A stretch of DNA of 64,000 nucleotides from Microvirga ossetica (GCF_002741015.1 NZ_CP016616.1:3505501-3569500), one strand, 5' to 3'; positions 18,397 to 28,680 are shown, counted from the first letter of the stretch. Notes: generated from the letters alone by a model not told the origin. Program-made: numbers and translations.

Positions 18397-19473
18397 GTGA
18401 ACGCCCACACGTCATCGACCACGTCCGAAAAGCCCAGAGTTGCGTTCGCGATGGGCGATCCCGCCGGCATCAGCCCTGAACTCGCTGCCAAGCTCATCGC
18501 CGCAGAAGAATTTCGCACCGGGGCGAACCTCGTCATTTTCGGCGACCTGCGAATTCTGGCGCAGGGCGCCAAGGTCGCCGGTGTCGACGTGGACGTCGAG
18601 GTGGTCTCGTCGGAGGATGAGGTTCCGGAAGGCGCGACCCGCCCTGTTTTCGTCGATCTCAAGAACCTGAGCCTCGATCAGGTGACGCCCGCGACGGCAA
18701 CCCTCGAGGGCGGTCTTTTCGCGACCGAGAATTTCCGTCGTGCGCTGCTGCTCGCCCAATCCGGTCGCGCCGACGCTGTGTTCTTCACGCCTTTCAACAA
18801 GAAGGCGATGCGCCTTGCCTATGACGGGTACGACGACGAGATCCGCTTCGTGCGCGATGTGCTCAAGACATCGGTGGCCGCAAGCGAGTTCAATGTTCTG
18901 GGCAAGACCTGGAATGCGCGCGTGACCTCACATATCCCGCTGTCCCAGGTCTCTGCCGCAATCTCCGGGCCATCGATCCTGCGCTCGCTGACGCTCGCCG
19001 ATCAGTGCATGCGCGCTGCCGGGTTCAATCCTCCGCGCATCGCAGTCGCCGGGCTCAATCCCCATGCCGGCGATGGCGGCAATTTCGGCACCGAGGAAAT
19101 TGACGTCATCGAGCCGGCTGTCGTGCAGGCGAAGGAAAAGGGCTTTGCAGTCGAGGGGCCGTTCCCGTCAGATACGGTGTTCCTGCGCGCCAAGAACGGT
19201 GACTTCGATGCGGTCCTCACCATGTATCACGACCAGGGCCAGATCGCGATGAAGCTGATGGGCTTCGATCGCGGCGTGACGCTGATCGGCGGCTTCCCGT
19301 TCCCAATCTGCACGCCCGCGCACGGTACAGCCTATGAGATCGCCGGACGCGGCATCGCCAATCTCGGTGCGAGCCGCGAGGCGCTCTCGCTGGCGATCCG
19401 CATGGGCACCGAAGTGCGCGCCCGTCGGTCCGCGGCTCAGCCCGAGCCGCGTCTGTCGGCCGTCAATTCCTGA
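18397..19473 (+). CDS. pdxA2: PdxA2-type D-threonate 4-phosphate dehydrogenase
   Basis: A 358-residue PdxA-family enzyme. PdxA2 members oxidise and decarboxylate D-threonate 4-phosphate to dihydroxyacetone phosphate rather than making vitamin B6. Motifs are AMGDPAGISPELAAK, FTPFNKKAMR, SHIPLSQV, NPHAGDGGNFGTEE, MYHDQGQIAMKLM and CTPAHGTAYEIAG; the histidines in SHIP, YHDQ and AHGT are the metal ligands. I chose the GTG at 18397, preceded by GAATGAGG, because the longer frame adds non-homologous residues. Its position beside otn genes and a TTT transporter, away from pdxJ or ksgA, supports the catabolic role. Confidence 0.85.
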   Translation: MNAHTSSTTSEKPRVAFAMGDPAGISPELAAKLIAAEEFRTGANLVIFGDLRILAQGAKVAGVDVDVEVVSSEDEVPEGATRPVFVDLKNLSLDQVTPATATLEGGLFATENFRRALLLAQSGRADAVFFTPFNKKAMRLAYDGYDDEIRFVRDVLKTSVAASEFNVLGKTWNARVTSHIPLSQVSAAISGPSILRSLTLADQCMRAAGFNPPRIAVAGLNPHAGDGGNFGTEEIDVIEPAVVQAKEKGFAVEGPFPSDTVFLRAKNGDFDAVLTMYHDQGQIAMKLMGFDRGVTLIGGFPFPICTPAHGTAYEIAGRGIANLGASREALSLAIRMGTEVRARRSAAQPEPRLSAVNS

Positions 19474-19533
19474 ACATCCCGTTCCGCAGAACCGACGCCA
19501 TCGGTCGGAAACATCAAAATGGAGGAAAGAAAG

Positions 19534-20529
19534 ATGCTTAAGAAGACGTCATGGTTGGTGGCCACCGCAATGGCCGTGGCATTCGGAGGCGCAGCGCACG
19601 CCGATTGGAAGCCGACGAAGCCGGTTGAGTTCGTCGTCACGTCGGCCCCCGGCGGCGGCACCGACAATTTCGCCCGCGTCGTGCAGTCGATCATCGCCAA
19701 GCACAAGCTGATGGACCAGGCGGTCGTGGTCACCAACAAGGGTGGCGGCAGCGGTGCGGAAGGCTTCATCTACGCCAAGGTGGCGACCGGCGATTCTCAC
19801 AAGCTCACCTTCGGCACGAACAACGCCTATCTTCTGCCTTACGTGGCAAAGCTCGCCTACAAGCCCGATGAGCTGACGCCCGTCGCCGCCATGGCGCTGG
19901 ACGAGTTCCTGCTCTGGGTCAATGCAAGCGCACCCTATAAGGACGCAAAGAGCTATATCGAGGCCGTGAAGGCTAAACCCGATTCCTTCAAGATGGGCGG
20001 AAGCCAGTCGAAGGATACGGACCAGACGCTGACCAGCCTGATTCAGGATGCGACGGGCGCCAAGTTCATCTACGTGCCGTTCCAGGGCGGCGGCGCAGCC
20101 GGCGTGCAGCTCGCCGGCGGCCACATCGATTCGAACACGAACAATCCGAACGAGAATGCCGGGCAGTGGAAGGCGGGCGCGATCACCCCGCTCTGCGTGT
20201 TCAGCCCGTCGCGTCTGCAGGATGGCCCGAAGGTCACGGCGACCATGGGCTGGGCGGACATTCCGACCTGCAAGGAAGCTGGTATCCCGATCGATCAGTT
20301 CCAGATGCCGCGCACCGTATGGCTGCCCGGCGGCGTGCCCACCGAGGCCGTGGCCTTCTATGCCGATGTGCTCAAGAAGGTGAGCGAGACGCCGGAGTGG
20401 AAGGAATATATCGAGCGGACGTCACAGACCAACCGGTTCATCGCCGGTGCGGATCTCAAGAGCTTCATTGCCTCGGACGATGCGAAGAACCGCAAGGTCT
20501 TCGAGCAGGAAGGCTGGGTCGTTCGCTAA
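19534..20529 (+). CDS. Tripartite tricarboxylate transporter (TTT) substrate-binding protein, TctC family
   Basis: A 331-residue periplasmic binding protein. It begins with signal sequence MLKKTSWLVATAMAVAFGGA and cleavage near AHA-DW. The Bug/TctC region KPVEFVVTSAPGGGTDNFAR and the later VPFQGGGAAGVQLAGGHID are visible. ATG 19534 follows AGGAAAGA; an upstream in-frame ATG overlaps this ribosome site and is less likely. It is followed by a terminator-like hairpin, then tctB and tctA, making a full TTT importer. Context points to an acid sugar such as threonate rather than citrate. Confidence 0.9.
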   Translation: MLKKTSWLVATAMAVAFGGAAHADWKPTKPVEFVVTSAPGGGTDNFARVVQSIIAKHKLMDQAVVVTNKGGGSGAEGFIYAKVATGDSHKLTFGTNNAYLLPYVAKLAYKPDELTPVAAMALDEFLLWVNASAPYKDAKSYIEAVKAKPDSFKMGGSQSKDTDQTLTSLIQDATGAKFIYVPFQGGGAAGVQLAGGHIDSNTNNPNENAGQWKAGAITPLCVFSPSRLQDGPKVTATMGWADIPTCKEAGIPIDQFQMPRTVWLPGGVPTEAVAFYADVLKKVSETPEWKEYIERTSQTNRFIAGADLKSFIASDDAKNRKVFEQEGWVVR

Positions 20530-20544
20530 TTGCGATAGCCAATG

Positions 20545-20576
20545 GCTGGCGGGGCTTTCTCCGCCAGCATTTCTTT
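20545..20576 (+). terminator. Rho-independent-like attenuator between tctC and tctB
   Basis: Perfect 8-bp stem GCTGGCGG / CCGCCAGC with an 8-nt loop, followed by ATTTCTTT. It lies 16 bp after the tctC stop. Partial termination here would keep the binding protein more abundant than the membrane subunits. Confidence 0.7.
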
Positions 20577-20604
20577 ACGCACTTACGGAAACGGGACGGA
20601 CGCC

Positions 20605-21084
20605 ATGATTTCTCGTTATACGGCTGAGATCGGAACCGCGACTCTGACGGCGGGCTTGGGCCTCGCTGCGGTGGTCGGCGCGCTGGAATTCGGGATCGGG
20701 TGGGGAGATGCTGGGCCGGAGCCTGGCGCATTTCCTTTCTATATCGGGCTTCTCGTCATCGCTGCCAGCGCAGGAACGCTGATCCAGGCGATTATCGGCC
20801 GCGGTGGATTGCAATCCGTCTTCATTCATCGCGAGGAAGCCAAGCGCGTCGCATCCTTCTTCCTGCCGATGCTCGCGTTCGTGGTCGTGGCCCGTCTTCT
20901 CGGGCTCTATGTGGCGACGGCTCTCTACATCTCCTTCGTCATGTGGGTGCAGGGGAAATATCGTCTCGTCATATCCGTTGCCTCTGGTCTTGCTGCAGCC
21001 ATCGCTTTCTATCTCGTGCTCGAAATGGCGTTCCAGGTTCCGCTCCTGAAAGGTCCGCTCGAAGCCGCTCTGGGCCTCTACTAG
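20605..21084 (+). CDS. TTT transporter small membrane subunit, TctB family
   Basis: A 159-residue membrane protein with four hydrophobic segments, the usual size and topology of TctB. The start MISRYTAEIG at 20605 is chosen over an upstream in-frame ATG lying within the hairpin. GGGACGG is a plausible ribosome site. TctB sequences diverge widely, so the call rests on topology, length and its place between tctC and tctA. Confidence 0.85.
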   Translation: MISRYTAEIGTATLTAGLGLAAVVGALEFGIGWGDAGPEPGAFPFYIGLLVIAASAGTLIQAIIGRGGLQSVFIHREEAKRVASFFLPMLAFVVVARLLGLYVATALYISFVMWVQGKYRLVISVASGLAAAIAFYLVLEMAFQVPLLKGPLEAALGLY

Positions 21085-21109
21085 CCTCCAAACCTGACGG
21101 GGACCGGCC

Positions 21110-22624
21110 GTGGAAAATTTTGCATCGCTTCTTCATGGATTCGGCGTCGCACTGTCGACCTATCACGTTGCGCTGATGATCATCGGTGTCCTTCTGGGAA
21201 TTCTCGTCGGAGTGCTTCCCGGACTTGGCGCTCCCAACGGCGTTTCGCTGCTGCTGCCGTTGACCTTCACCATGGACCCGGTGGCCGCGATCATTCTCCT
21301 CACCAGCATGTACTGGGGAGCGCTCTTCGGCGGATCGACCACATCCATTCTCTTCAACATTCCCGGCGAGCCGTCATCGGTAGCGACTACATTCGACGGC
21401 TATCCCATGGCTCGCCAGGGGCAGGCCACGCAGGCGCTGACATTGGCGTTTTTGTCGGCCGGTTTCGGCGCTCTCGTGGGTGTCATCCTCATCACGGTGC
21501 TGTCGACCTGGGTCGCCAAGTTCGCCCTTCGCTTCAGTTCGCCGGAATATTTCGCCGTCTACTTCCTGGCCTTCGCGAGCTTCATCGGCCTTGGCGCTGC
21601 ATCGCCCTTCAAGACCGTCGTCTCCATGGGCCTCGGCTTCGCCTTTGCGGCAGTGGGCATGGATACGGTGTCCGGGGGCCTGCGCCTCACCTATGGCTTC
21701 AACGAGCTGCTGTCCGGCATCAGCTTCCTCATCGCGGTGATCGGTCTCTTCGGCATCGGCGAGTTGATGCTCACCATGGAAGAGGGGCTTCGCTTCGAAG
21801 GCATCAGCGCCCGCGTCAGGGTGCGCGACGTCCTCAAGACCATCGCGACGATGCCGCGCTACTGGGTCACTCTCCTGCGCAGCAGCATCATCGGATGCTG
21901 GATGGGCATCACGCCCGGCGGGCCGACCGCGGCGTCCTTCATGAGCTACGGCATCGCCAAGCGGCTCTCCCGCCGCAAGGAAGGCTTTGGGCAAGGCGAG
22001 CCCGAGGGTGTCGTCGCTCCCGAGACCGCGGATCACGCCGCCGGAAGCAGCGCCATCCTGCCGATGCTGGCCCTCGGCGTTCCCGGCTCCGCGACCGCGG
22101 CCGTGATGATGGGCGGCCTGATGATCTGGGGTCTCAATCCGGGACCGATGCTGTTCATCGAGCGCCCGGATTTTGTGTGGGGCCTGATCGCCAGCATGTA
22201 TCTTGGCAACATCGTCGCCGTGCTCATGGTGCTTGCAACCATTCCGCTCTTCGCCTCGATCCTGCGCATTCCCTTCGCCATCATCGGACCGGTGATCGTG
22301 GTCGTGTGCTTCGTCGGCGCCTACACCGTCGCGGGCCGTCCGTTCGACCTGTGGCTGGCCCTGGCCTTCGGCATCGTCGGCTACCTGTTCAAGAAGCTCG
22401 ACTACCCGATCGCGCCCCTCGTTCTGGCGATGGTGCTCGGCGACAAGGCGGAGGATGCCTTCCGCCAGTCCATGATCATGTCGCGGGGATCGCTCTCGAT
22501 CTTCTGGTCGAATGGGCTTGTCACAACGCTCATGCTCATCGGTCTCGCCCTTGCGCTCGGGCCGGTCCTGAGCACCCTGGTGGGACGCGTCGTTCGGCCG
22601 AAGGCGTCATCAGCGGTGGCGTGA
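21110..22624 (+). CDS. TTT transporter large membrane subunit, TctA family
   Basis: A 504-residue integral membrane protein with about twelve hydrophobic segments. It contains TctA hallmarks: GVLPGLGAPNGVSLLLPLTF near the N-terminus, YWGALFGGSTTSILFNIPGE (about 64-83), GITPGGPTAASFMSYG, and LALGVPGSATAAVMMGGL. The start is GTG at 21110, 26 bp after tctB. It forms the channel for the substrate delivered by the TctC protein, driven by an ion gradient. Substrate inferred as threonate or a related acid sugar. Confidence 0.92.
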   Translation: MENFASLLHGFGVALSTYHVALMIIGVLLGILVGVLPGLGAPNGVSLLLPLTFTMDPVAAIILLTSMYWGALFGGSTTSILFNIPGEPSSVATTFDGYPMARQGQATQALTLAFLSAGFGALVGVILITVLSTWVAKFALRFSSPEYFAVYFLAFASFIGLGAASPFKTVVSMGLGFAFAAVGMDTVSGGLRLTYGFNELLSGISFLIAVIGLFGIGELMLTMEEGLRFEGISARVRVRDVLKTIATMPRYWVTLLRSSIIGCWMGITPGGPTAASFMSYGIAKRLSRRKEGFGQGEPEGVVAPETADHAAGSSAILPMLALGVPGSATAAVMMGGLMIWGLNPGPMLFIERPDFVWGLIASMYLGNIVAVLMVLATIPLFASILRIPFAIIGPVIVVVCFVGAYTVAGRPFDLWLALAFGIVGYLFKKLDYPIAPLVLAMVLGDKAEDAFRQSMIMSRGSLSIFWSNGLVTTLMLIGLALALGPVLSTLVGRVVRPKASSAVA

Positions 22625-22665
22625 GAGCGTCGTTCATCAGACGATCGGGTTTGAAGGAGCTTGCG

Positions 22666-23562
22666 ATGACGGCATCCGGTTTCGGCACCGTGGCCTTTCT
22701 GGGCATCGGTCTCATGGGTTCGCGCCAGGCCCGGCGGCTGCTCGATGCGGGCTATCGCCTGATTGTCTGGAACCGGTCGCGCGACAAGGCCGAGGCGCTC
22801 GCGCCGTTCGGGGCCCGCGTGGTGGATACGCCCTCCGAGGCCGTCGCCGGCGCCGATGTGGTTGTCCTGATGCTGGAGAACGGCACCATCGTCACTGACG
22901 TGCTGTTCGCGCAGGGGACGGCGCAGGCCCTGCAGCCGGACGCCGTCGTCGTCGACATGAGCTCCATCAAGCCCGCCGAGGCGCAGGATCACGCCCGGCA
23001 TCTGGCAGAGCGTGGCATCCATCACATCGATGCCCCGGTGTCCGGCGGAACGCTCGGAGCGGAGCAGGGGACGCTTGCCATCATGGCGGGCGGCGAGGCC
23101 GAGATCTTCGGCCGGGTCGAACCGATCCTGCAAGTCATGGGGCGTCCCGTTCACGTGGGGCCGCACGGCGCCGGCCAGCTGGCGAAGCTCGCCAACCAGA
23201 TCATCGTCGGCGTGACCATCGGAGCGGTCGCCGAGGCGCTTATGCTGGCGCAGCGCGGCGGGGCCGACCCGGCCAAGGTGCGAGAAGCGCTTCGCGGCGG
23301 TTTTGCCGAAAGCCGCATCCTCGAGCTTCACGGGCAGCGTATGGTGGAGCGCGACTTCGTCACGAAGGGCCGCTCGATCACCCACCTGAAAGATCTCGAC
23401 AACGCACTCGATGCGGCGGACCGGATCGACCTGGAGTCTCTCCCCTACACGGCCCTGACCGCAGATCTGTTCCGAGGCCTCATCGCCAATGCCGGCGATC
23501 TCGACCACAGCGGCCTGCTTGTCGAGCTCGAGCGTAGAAACGCTGCATTGGCCGAGAGCTGA
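22666..23562 (+). CDS. ltnD: L-threonate dehydrogenase-like beta-hydroxyacid dehydrogenase
   Basis: A 298-residue NAD(P)-dependent enzyme of the 3-hydroxyisobutyrate dehydrogenase family. It has the N-terminal dinucleotide motif FLGIGLMGSRQARRLLDAGY, the substrate-binding segment DAPVSGGTLGAEQGTLAIMA, and KLANQI, whose lysine is the catalytic residue of the family. GAAGGAG precedes the ATG. LtnD oxidises L-threonate to 2-oxo-tetronate, feeding OtnI, OtnK and OtnC across the divergent promoter. Tartronate semialdehyde reductase is the main alternative; cluster content favours LtnD. Confidence 0.8.
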   Translation: MTASGFGTVAFLGIGLMGSRQARRLLDAGYRLIVWNRSRDKAEALAPFGARVVDTPSEAVAGADVVVLMLENGTIVTDVLFAQGTAQALQPDAVVVDMSSIKPAEAQDHARHLAERGIHHIDAPVSGGTLGAEQGTLAIMAGGEAEIFGRVEPILQVMGRPVHVGPHGAGQLAKLANQIIVGVTIGAVAEALMLAQRGGADPAKVREALRGGFAESRILELHGQRMVERDFVTKGRSITHLKDLDNALDAADRIDLESLPYTALTADLFRGLIANAGDLDHSGLLVELERRNAALAES

Positions 23563-23688
23563 TCTCCGGCGTCCTGATCCGTCCCGATCGCCCATCGGCT
23601 GCACCATAGCCAACCGGCCCGCAATGGCGGTCGGGAACGGATTCCAATCTGGCGCATAACCTCGTTGGAACCAGAGCAGGAGCGCGTC

Positions 23689-24009
23689 GTGCAGGTTCGT
23701 TACGCCCTCATCCTCGCCTGCCGATTGCCCGGCCTCATGGCCTTGGCCCTACCACTCGTCGTCCCCGGATATGGTTTCGCGCAGCCGGCCACCGATCCGA
23801 CACCGGCACGCTGCGTGGCCGGCCAAACTCAGTCCATCGTCGGACAGCCCTATTCCATGGAACTTGCCGACAAAGCCCGACAGGCGGCCGAGGCTCGCGA
23901 GGTCCGCAAGATCGAGCCGGGCGGTGCCTATACGATGGAGTTGAGCCCGGACCGGTTAAATATCGAAGTCGACCGCGCCGGCATCGTGACGGGTGTCCGC
24001 TGCGGCTGA
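23689..24009 (+). CDS. Secreted I78-family peptidase inhibitor
   Basis: A 106-residue small secreted protein. The signal-like N-terminus ends near YGFAQPA and is followed by an inhibitor I78 domain: ARCVAGQTQSIVGQ, KARQAAEAREVRKIEPGG, DRLNIEVDRAGIVTGVRCG. The two cysteines, likely forming a disulfide, and the LNIEVD...I segment are typical. GTG at 23689 with CAGGAG upstream is preferred over a TTG eight codons earlier. These proteins inhibit serine proteases in the periplasm or outside the cell. Unrelated to the flanking catabolic genes. Confidence 0.75.
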   Translation: MQVRYALILACRLPGLMALALPLVVPGYGFAQPATDPTPARCVAGQTQSIVGQPYSMELADKARQAAEAREVRKIEPGGAYTMELSPDRLNIEVDRAGIVTGVRCG

Positions 24010-24207
24010 CAGGATGAACCCGGAGGTCGAAAATCACGCTTCGGCCAAAGCATTCTCGGCTCAAGAACTGCCACACCGTGATCTTAGGCTTCAACCTTAG
24101 AACGGATTGCCATGCTTCTGACGGGAGGAGGATCCGGCTAGCCTGACCCCTGTCAGAGATTCACCAACATAGGCGCCCATGATGGCAAGGTGGCATTAAT
24201 TAGAAAG

Positions 24208-24254
24208 CCTGCGCGATTCAGCAATACCTCTCTTGGCGAGACGCAGGTTTTCTT
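24208..24254 (+). terminator. Possible composite terminator downstream of the I78 gene
   Basis: Arms CCTGCG (24208-24213) and CGCAGG (24242-24247) enclose an inner TCTC-N5-GAGA hairpin and are followed by TTTTCTT. It lies in the 382-bp gap between the I78 gene and the polyol binding protein. The long loop makes this a weak call. Nothing coding is visible in this gap. Confidence 0.35.
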
Positions 24255-24276
24255 AAGGGGATGGTAGGATCGGAAG

Positions 24277-24293
24277 ACATTTTACGTAAATGT
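24277..24293. promoter_or_regulatory. Candidate operator upstream of the polyol operon
   Basis: Inverted repeat ACATTT-TACGT-AAATGT in an otherwise GC-rich genome, about 100 bp before the binding-protein ATG. Size and symmetry suit a dimeric repressor or activator. No regulator gene lies within the polyol operon, so the protein that would bind it is unknown. Confidence 0.4.
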
Positions 24294-24391
24294 TCCATTT
24301 AGAAGTAAATCCGGCCACGGTTGTGAGAAAAGGTGGTCGTGTAAGCAGCTACAACAACAATAAAAGTCAATTACATGTGCTGGAGGAAACT

Positions 24392-25708
24392 ATGCGCTTC
24401 AGGAATGTTGCCCTACTTTCGGCCGTCGTGTTTACAGCGGGCGCAGGCCCGGTCTTTGCTCAGGGCCAAACCTTAACGATCGCTACGGTGAACAACGCCG
24501 ACATGATCATCATGCAGCGTCTGTCGCCGAAATGGGAACAGGCGACCGGCAACAAGTTGAACTGGGTCGTGCTGGAAGAGAATGTCCTTCGCCAACGCGC
24601 GACGACGGACATCGCCACGAAAGGCGGACAGTTCGACATCATCACGATCGGCTCCTACGAGGCTCCGATCTGGGGCAAGCAGAACTGGCTGCTGCCCGTC
24701 GACGATCTCGGTGCCGACTATGATTACGCCGACATCATCCCATCGGTGAAGAACGGCCTGTCCTACAACGGCAAGCTCTATGCCGTGCCGTTCTATGCGG
24801 AGAGCTCGTTCACCTTCTACCGGAAGGACCTGTTCGATCAGGCCGGCATCAAGATGGCGGACAAGCCGACCTACGATCAGATCGCAGAATATGCCGCCAA
24901 GCTCACGGACAAGTCCAAGGAGCAGTACGGCTTCTGCCAGCGCGGCAAGCCCGGCTGGGGCGAGAACATGGCGTTCGTCGGCCCGATGGTGAATGCCTTC
25001 GGCGGACGCTGGTTCAACGAGAAATGGGAACCGCAGCTCACCACGGAACCGTGGAAGAACGCGATCACCTACTACGTCAAGAACATGCGGGAATACGGCC
25101 CTCCGGGAGCCACCGCCAATGGGCACAACGAGAACCGCGCCCTGTTCGCGACCGGGCACTGCGCCATGTGGGTCGATGCCACTTCGGCGGCCGGCTACAT
25201 CTACAACCCGAAGGAAAGCCAGGTTGCCGACAAGACGGCTTTCGCCCCGGCGCCGGTGCAGGTGACGAGCAACGGCTCGGGCTGGTTCTGGGCATGGTCG
25301 TTAGGGATCCCGGCCTCCACGAAGAAGGCCGATGCAGCCAAGTCTTTCGTGAAATGGGCCACCTCGAAGGACTACATCACCCTCGTGGGCAACGAGGCCG
25401 GATGGGTGTCTGCTCCTCCCGGGACGCGCAAGTCGACTTATGACAATCCCGAGTACCAGAAGGCCGCACCGTTCGCGAAGGTCGTCTACGACTCGATCGC
25501 CAATGCCGACCTGACCAAGCCGACCAAGGATCCCGTGCCCTATATCGGCATCCAGTACGTGGCCATTCCCGAGTTCCAGGGAATCGGAACGGTGGTCGGC
25601 CAGCAGATCGCCGCTGCCCTTGCCGGCCAATCGACGGTCGACCAGGCGCTCGACAGCGCGCAACGCTCGACCGAGCGCACCATGAAGCAGGCTGGATATC
25701 CGAAGTGA
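24392..25708 (+). CDS. Polyol (sorbitol/mannitol-type) ABC transporter substrate-binding protein
   Basis: A 438-residue periplasmic SBP_bac_1 protein similar to SmoE/MtlE. The signal peptide runs from MRFRNVALLSAVV to about VFAQG. Early mature motifs include LTIATVNNADMIIMQRLSP and the ligand-site-like YEAPIWGKQNWLLPVDDL. The TGGAGGAAACT ribosome site directly precedes ATG 24392; a longer frame starting 34 codons earlier lacks homology. It heads an operon with two permeases, an ATPase, a GMC oxidoreductase and a mannitol-type dehydrogenase, which supports a hexitol or pentitol ligand. Confidence 0.88.
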   Translation: MRFRNVALLSAVVFTAGAGPVFAQGQTLTIATVNNADMIIMQRLSPKWEQATGNKLNWVVLEENVLRQRATTDIATKGGQFDIITIGSYEAPIWGKQNWLLPVDDLGADYDYADIIPSVKNGLSYNGKLYAVPFYAESSFTFYRKDLFDQAGIKMADKPTYDQIAEYAAKLTDKSKEQYGFCQRGKPGWGENMAFVGPMVNAFGGRWFNEKWEPQLTTEPWKNAITYYVKNMREYGPPGATANGHNENRALFATGHCAMWVDATSAAGYIYNPKESQVADKTAFAPAPVQVTSNGSGWFWAWSLGIPASTKKADAAKSFVKWATSKDYITLVGNEAGWVSAPPGTRKSTYDNPEYQKAAPFAKVVYDSIANADLTKPTKDPVPYIGIQYVAIPEFQGIGTVVGQQIAAALAGQSTVDQALDSAQRSTERTMKQAGYPK

Positions 25709-25724
25709 GCTGACGGCCAATCGT

Positions 25725-25749
25725 CGGCAGGCGTACTGAGCGCCTGCCG
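25725..25749 (+). terminator. Intercistronic stem-loop after the polyol-binding-protein gene
   Basis: Perfect 9-bp stem CGGCAGGCG / CGCCTGCCG with a 7-nt loop, 16 bp after the stop. No T-run follows, so mRNA stabilisation of the upstream cistron is more likely than termination. Confidence 0.6.
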
Positions 25750-25778
25750 GCTGCTCACTCCAGACGCGAGTCAAGGAC

Positions 25779-26702
25779 ATGGCTGGCACCACCACCACTG
25801 CAACACTCCCCAGCGGCTCGGCTTCCGCCGGCAAGCGAAGTCAGCGCAACGTCAAAACCCTGCCGCTGATCGCTCCGTCGGTAATCGTCCTGTTCTTGTG
25901 GATGATCGTGCCGCTGGCGATGACGCTGTGGTTCTCGTTCCAATACTACAATCTGCTCGATCCGTCCGTCAGCGGTTTCGCCGGGTTCGAGAACTACACC
26001 TTTCTCCTCACCGATCCGTCCCTCTGGACGGCCATGGCCAATACGCTCTTCCTGGTGTTTTGGGTCCTGGTGATCACGGTGGGTTTCGGCACATTGCTCG
26101 CCGTCCTGTTCGATCAGGAATTCTACGGGCGAAGCATCGCGAGGTTGCTGGCCATCGCGCCGTTCTTCGTCATGCCCACCGTCAGCGCCTTGGTGTGGAA
26201 GAATATGCTGATGCATCCGGTCAACGGATTGTTCGCGTTCTTCGCTCGCTCCCTCGGGCTGCCGGCCATCGACTTCTTCGGCGCCTTCCCGCTGACATCG
26301 GTGATCATCATCGTCGCCTGGCAGTGGCTGCCTTTCGCCCTGCTGATCCTGCTGACCGCCATCCAATCCCTCGACAGCGAGCAGAAGGAAGCGGCTCGCA
26401 TGGACGGCGCCGGGCCGTTCGCGATGTTCTTCTTCATCATCCTGCCGCATCTCGGCCGCGCGATCAGCGTGGTGATCATGATCGAGACGATCTTCCTGCT
26501 CTCGGTCTTTGCGGAAATCTACGTCACCACCTCGGGCGGTCCGGGACTGGCCTCCACCAACCTGGCTTTCCTGATCTATCTGCGGGCGCTTCGCGAATAC
26601 GACGTGGGCGGGGCCTCCGCTGCGGGCGTGATCGCGGTCATCCTGGCGAATATCGTCGCGATCTTCCTGGTCCGTTCGATCGCCAAGAACATCGCCGATT
26701 GA
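25779..26702 (+). CDS. Polyol ABC transporter permease (SmoF/MtlF type)
   Basis: A 307-residue MalF-type permease. After a polar N-terminus it has six hydrophobic helices and the EAA loop EQKEAARMDGAGPFAMFFFI near residues 203-222, which contacts the ATPase. The C-terminal segment TSGGPGLASTNLAFLIY is characteristic of polyol transporters. It starts 70 bp after the binding-protein gene, behind the hairpin, and is 10 bp from the next permease. Confidence 0.9.
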   Translation: MAGTTTTATLPSGSASAGKRSQRNVKTLPLIAPSVIVLFLWMIVPLAMTLWFSFQYYNLLDPSVSGFAGFENYTFLLTDPSLWTAMANTLFLVFWVLVITVGFGTLLAVLFDQEFYGRSIARLLAIAPFFVMPTVSALVWKNMLMHPVNGLFAFFARSLGLPAIDFFGAFPLTSVIIIVAWQWLPFALLILLTAIQSLDSEQKEAARMDGAGPFAMFFFIILPHLGRAISVVIMIETIFLLSVFAEIYVTTSGGPGLASTNLAFLIYLRALREYDVGGASAAGVIAVILANIVAIFLVRSIAKNIAD

Positions 26703-26712
26703 GGGCCAAGCC

Positions 26713-27534
26713 ATGCATCCCAAGACACGCGATAAACTCATCTACACCCTGGTCGGATGGCTGGCCGCCGGCGTGATCTTCTTTCCGATCTTCTGGATGA
26801 TCCTGACGAGCTTCAAGACCGAGGTCGAGGCGATTGCGACGCCACCCAAACTGTTCTTTACGCCGACCCTCGAGAACTACATCACCGTGCGCGAGCGCGC
26901 CGACTACGTTCATTTCGCCCTCAACAGCATCATCATCTCCGTCGGCGCCACATTCCTGGCAACGCTGATCGCCGTGCCGGCGGCCTATGCCATGGCCTTC
27001 TTCCCCGGGAAGCGGACGAAGGATATCCTGCTCTGGATGCTCTCGACCAAGATGATGCCGGCGGTCGGCGTCCTGATCCCGATCTACCTGCTGTTCCGCG
27101 ATACGGGCGCGATCGACACACGCTGGGGTCTTATCGTGGTCTACACGCTCATGAATCTGCCCATCGTGGTGTGGATGCTCTACACCTTCTTCAAGGAGGT
27201 GCCGAAGGACATCCTCGAGGCGGGCCGCATGGACGGTGCCAAGCCCAAGCAGGAAGTCTGGATGCTCCTGATGCCACTGTCTCTGCCCGGCATCGCATCC
27301 ACGGCTCTCCTGTCGATCATCCTGTGTTGGAACGAAGCGTTCTGGAGCCTCAACCTCACCACATCGCAGGCGGCCCCGTTGACGACCTTCATCGCCTCGT
27401 TCTCTGCGCCCGAGGGATTGTTCTGGGCCAAGCTCTCGGCCGCCTCGACGATTGCAATCGCGCCGATTCTCGTTTTCGGCTGGATGAGCCAGCGCCAGCT
27501 TGTGCGCGGCCTGACCTTCGGCGCCGTCAAGTAA
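26713..27534 (+). CDS. Polyol ABC transporter permease (SmoG/MtlG type)
   Basis: A 273-residue MalG-type permease with six helices and EAA loop ILEAGRMDGAKPKQEVWMLL near residues 167-190. Motifs PIFWMILTSFKTEVEA and LILLCWNEAFWS-like sequence (ILCWNEAFWSLNLTTSQAAP) match sorbitol/mannitol permeases. It lies 10 bp after SmoF and 12 bp before the ATPase gene. A 1014-codon antisense frame covers this and neighbouring genes but is only a GC-rich shadow. Confidence 0.9.
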   Translation: MHPKTRDKLIYTLVGWLAAGVIFFPIFWMILTSFKTEVEAIATPPKLFFTPTLENYITVRERADYVHFALNSIIISVGATFLATLIAVPAAYAMAFFPGKRTKDILLWMLSTKMMPAVGVLIPIYLLFRDTGAIDTRWGLIVVYTLMNLPIVVWMLYTFFKEVPKDILEAGRMDGAKPKQEVWMLLMPLSLPGIASTALLSIILCWNEAFWSLNLTTSQAAPLTTFIASFSAPEGLFWAKLSAASTIAIAPILVFGWMSQRQLVRGLTFGAVK

Positions 27535-27546
27535 GCGGAGGATGCA

Positions 27547-28680
<1,134 letters not shown>

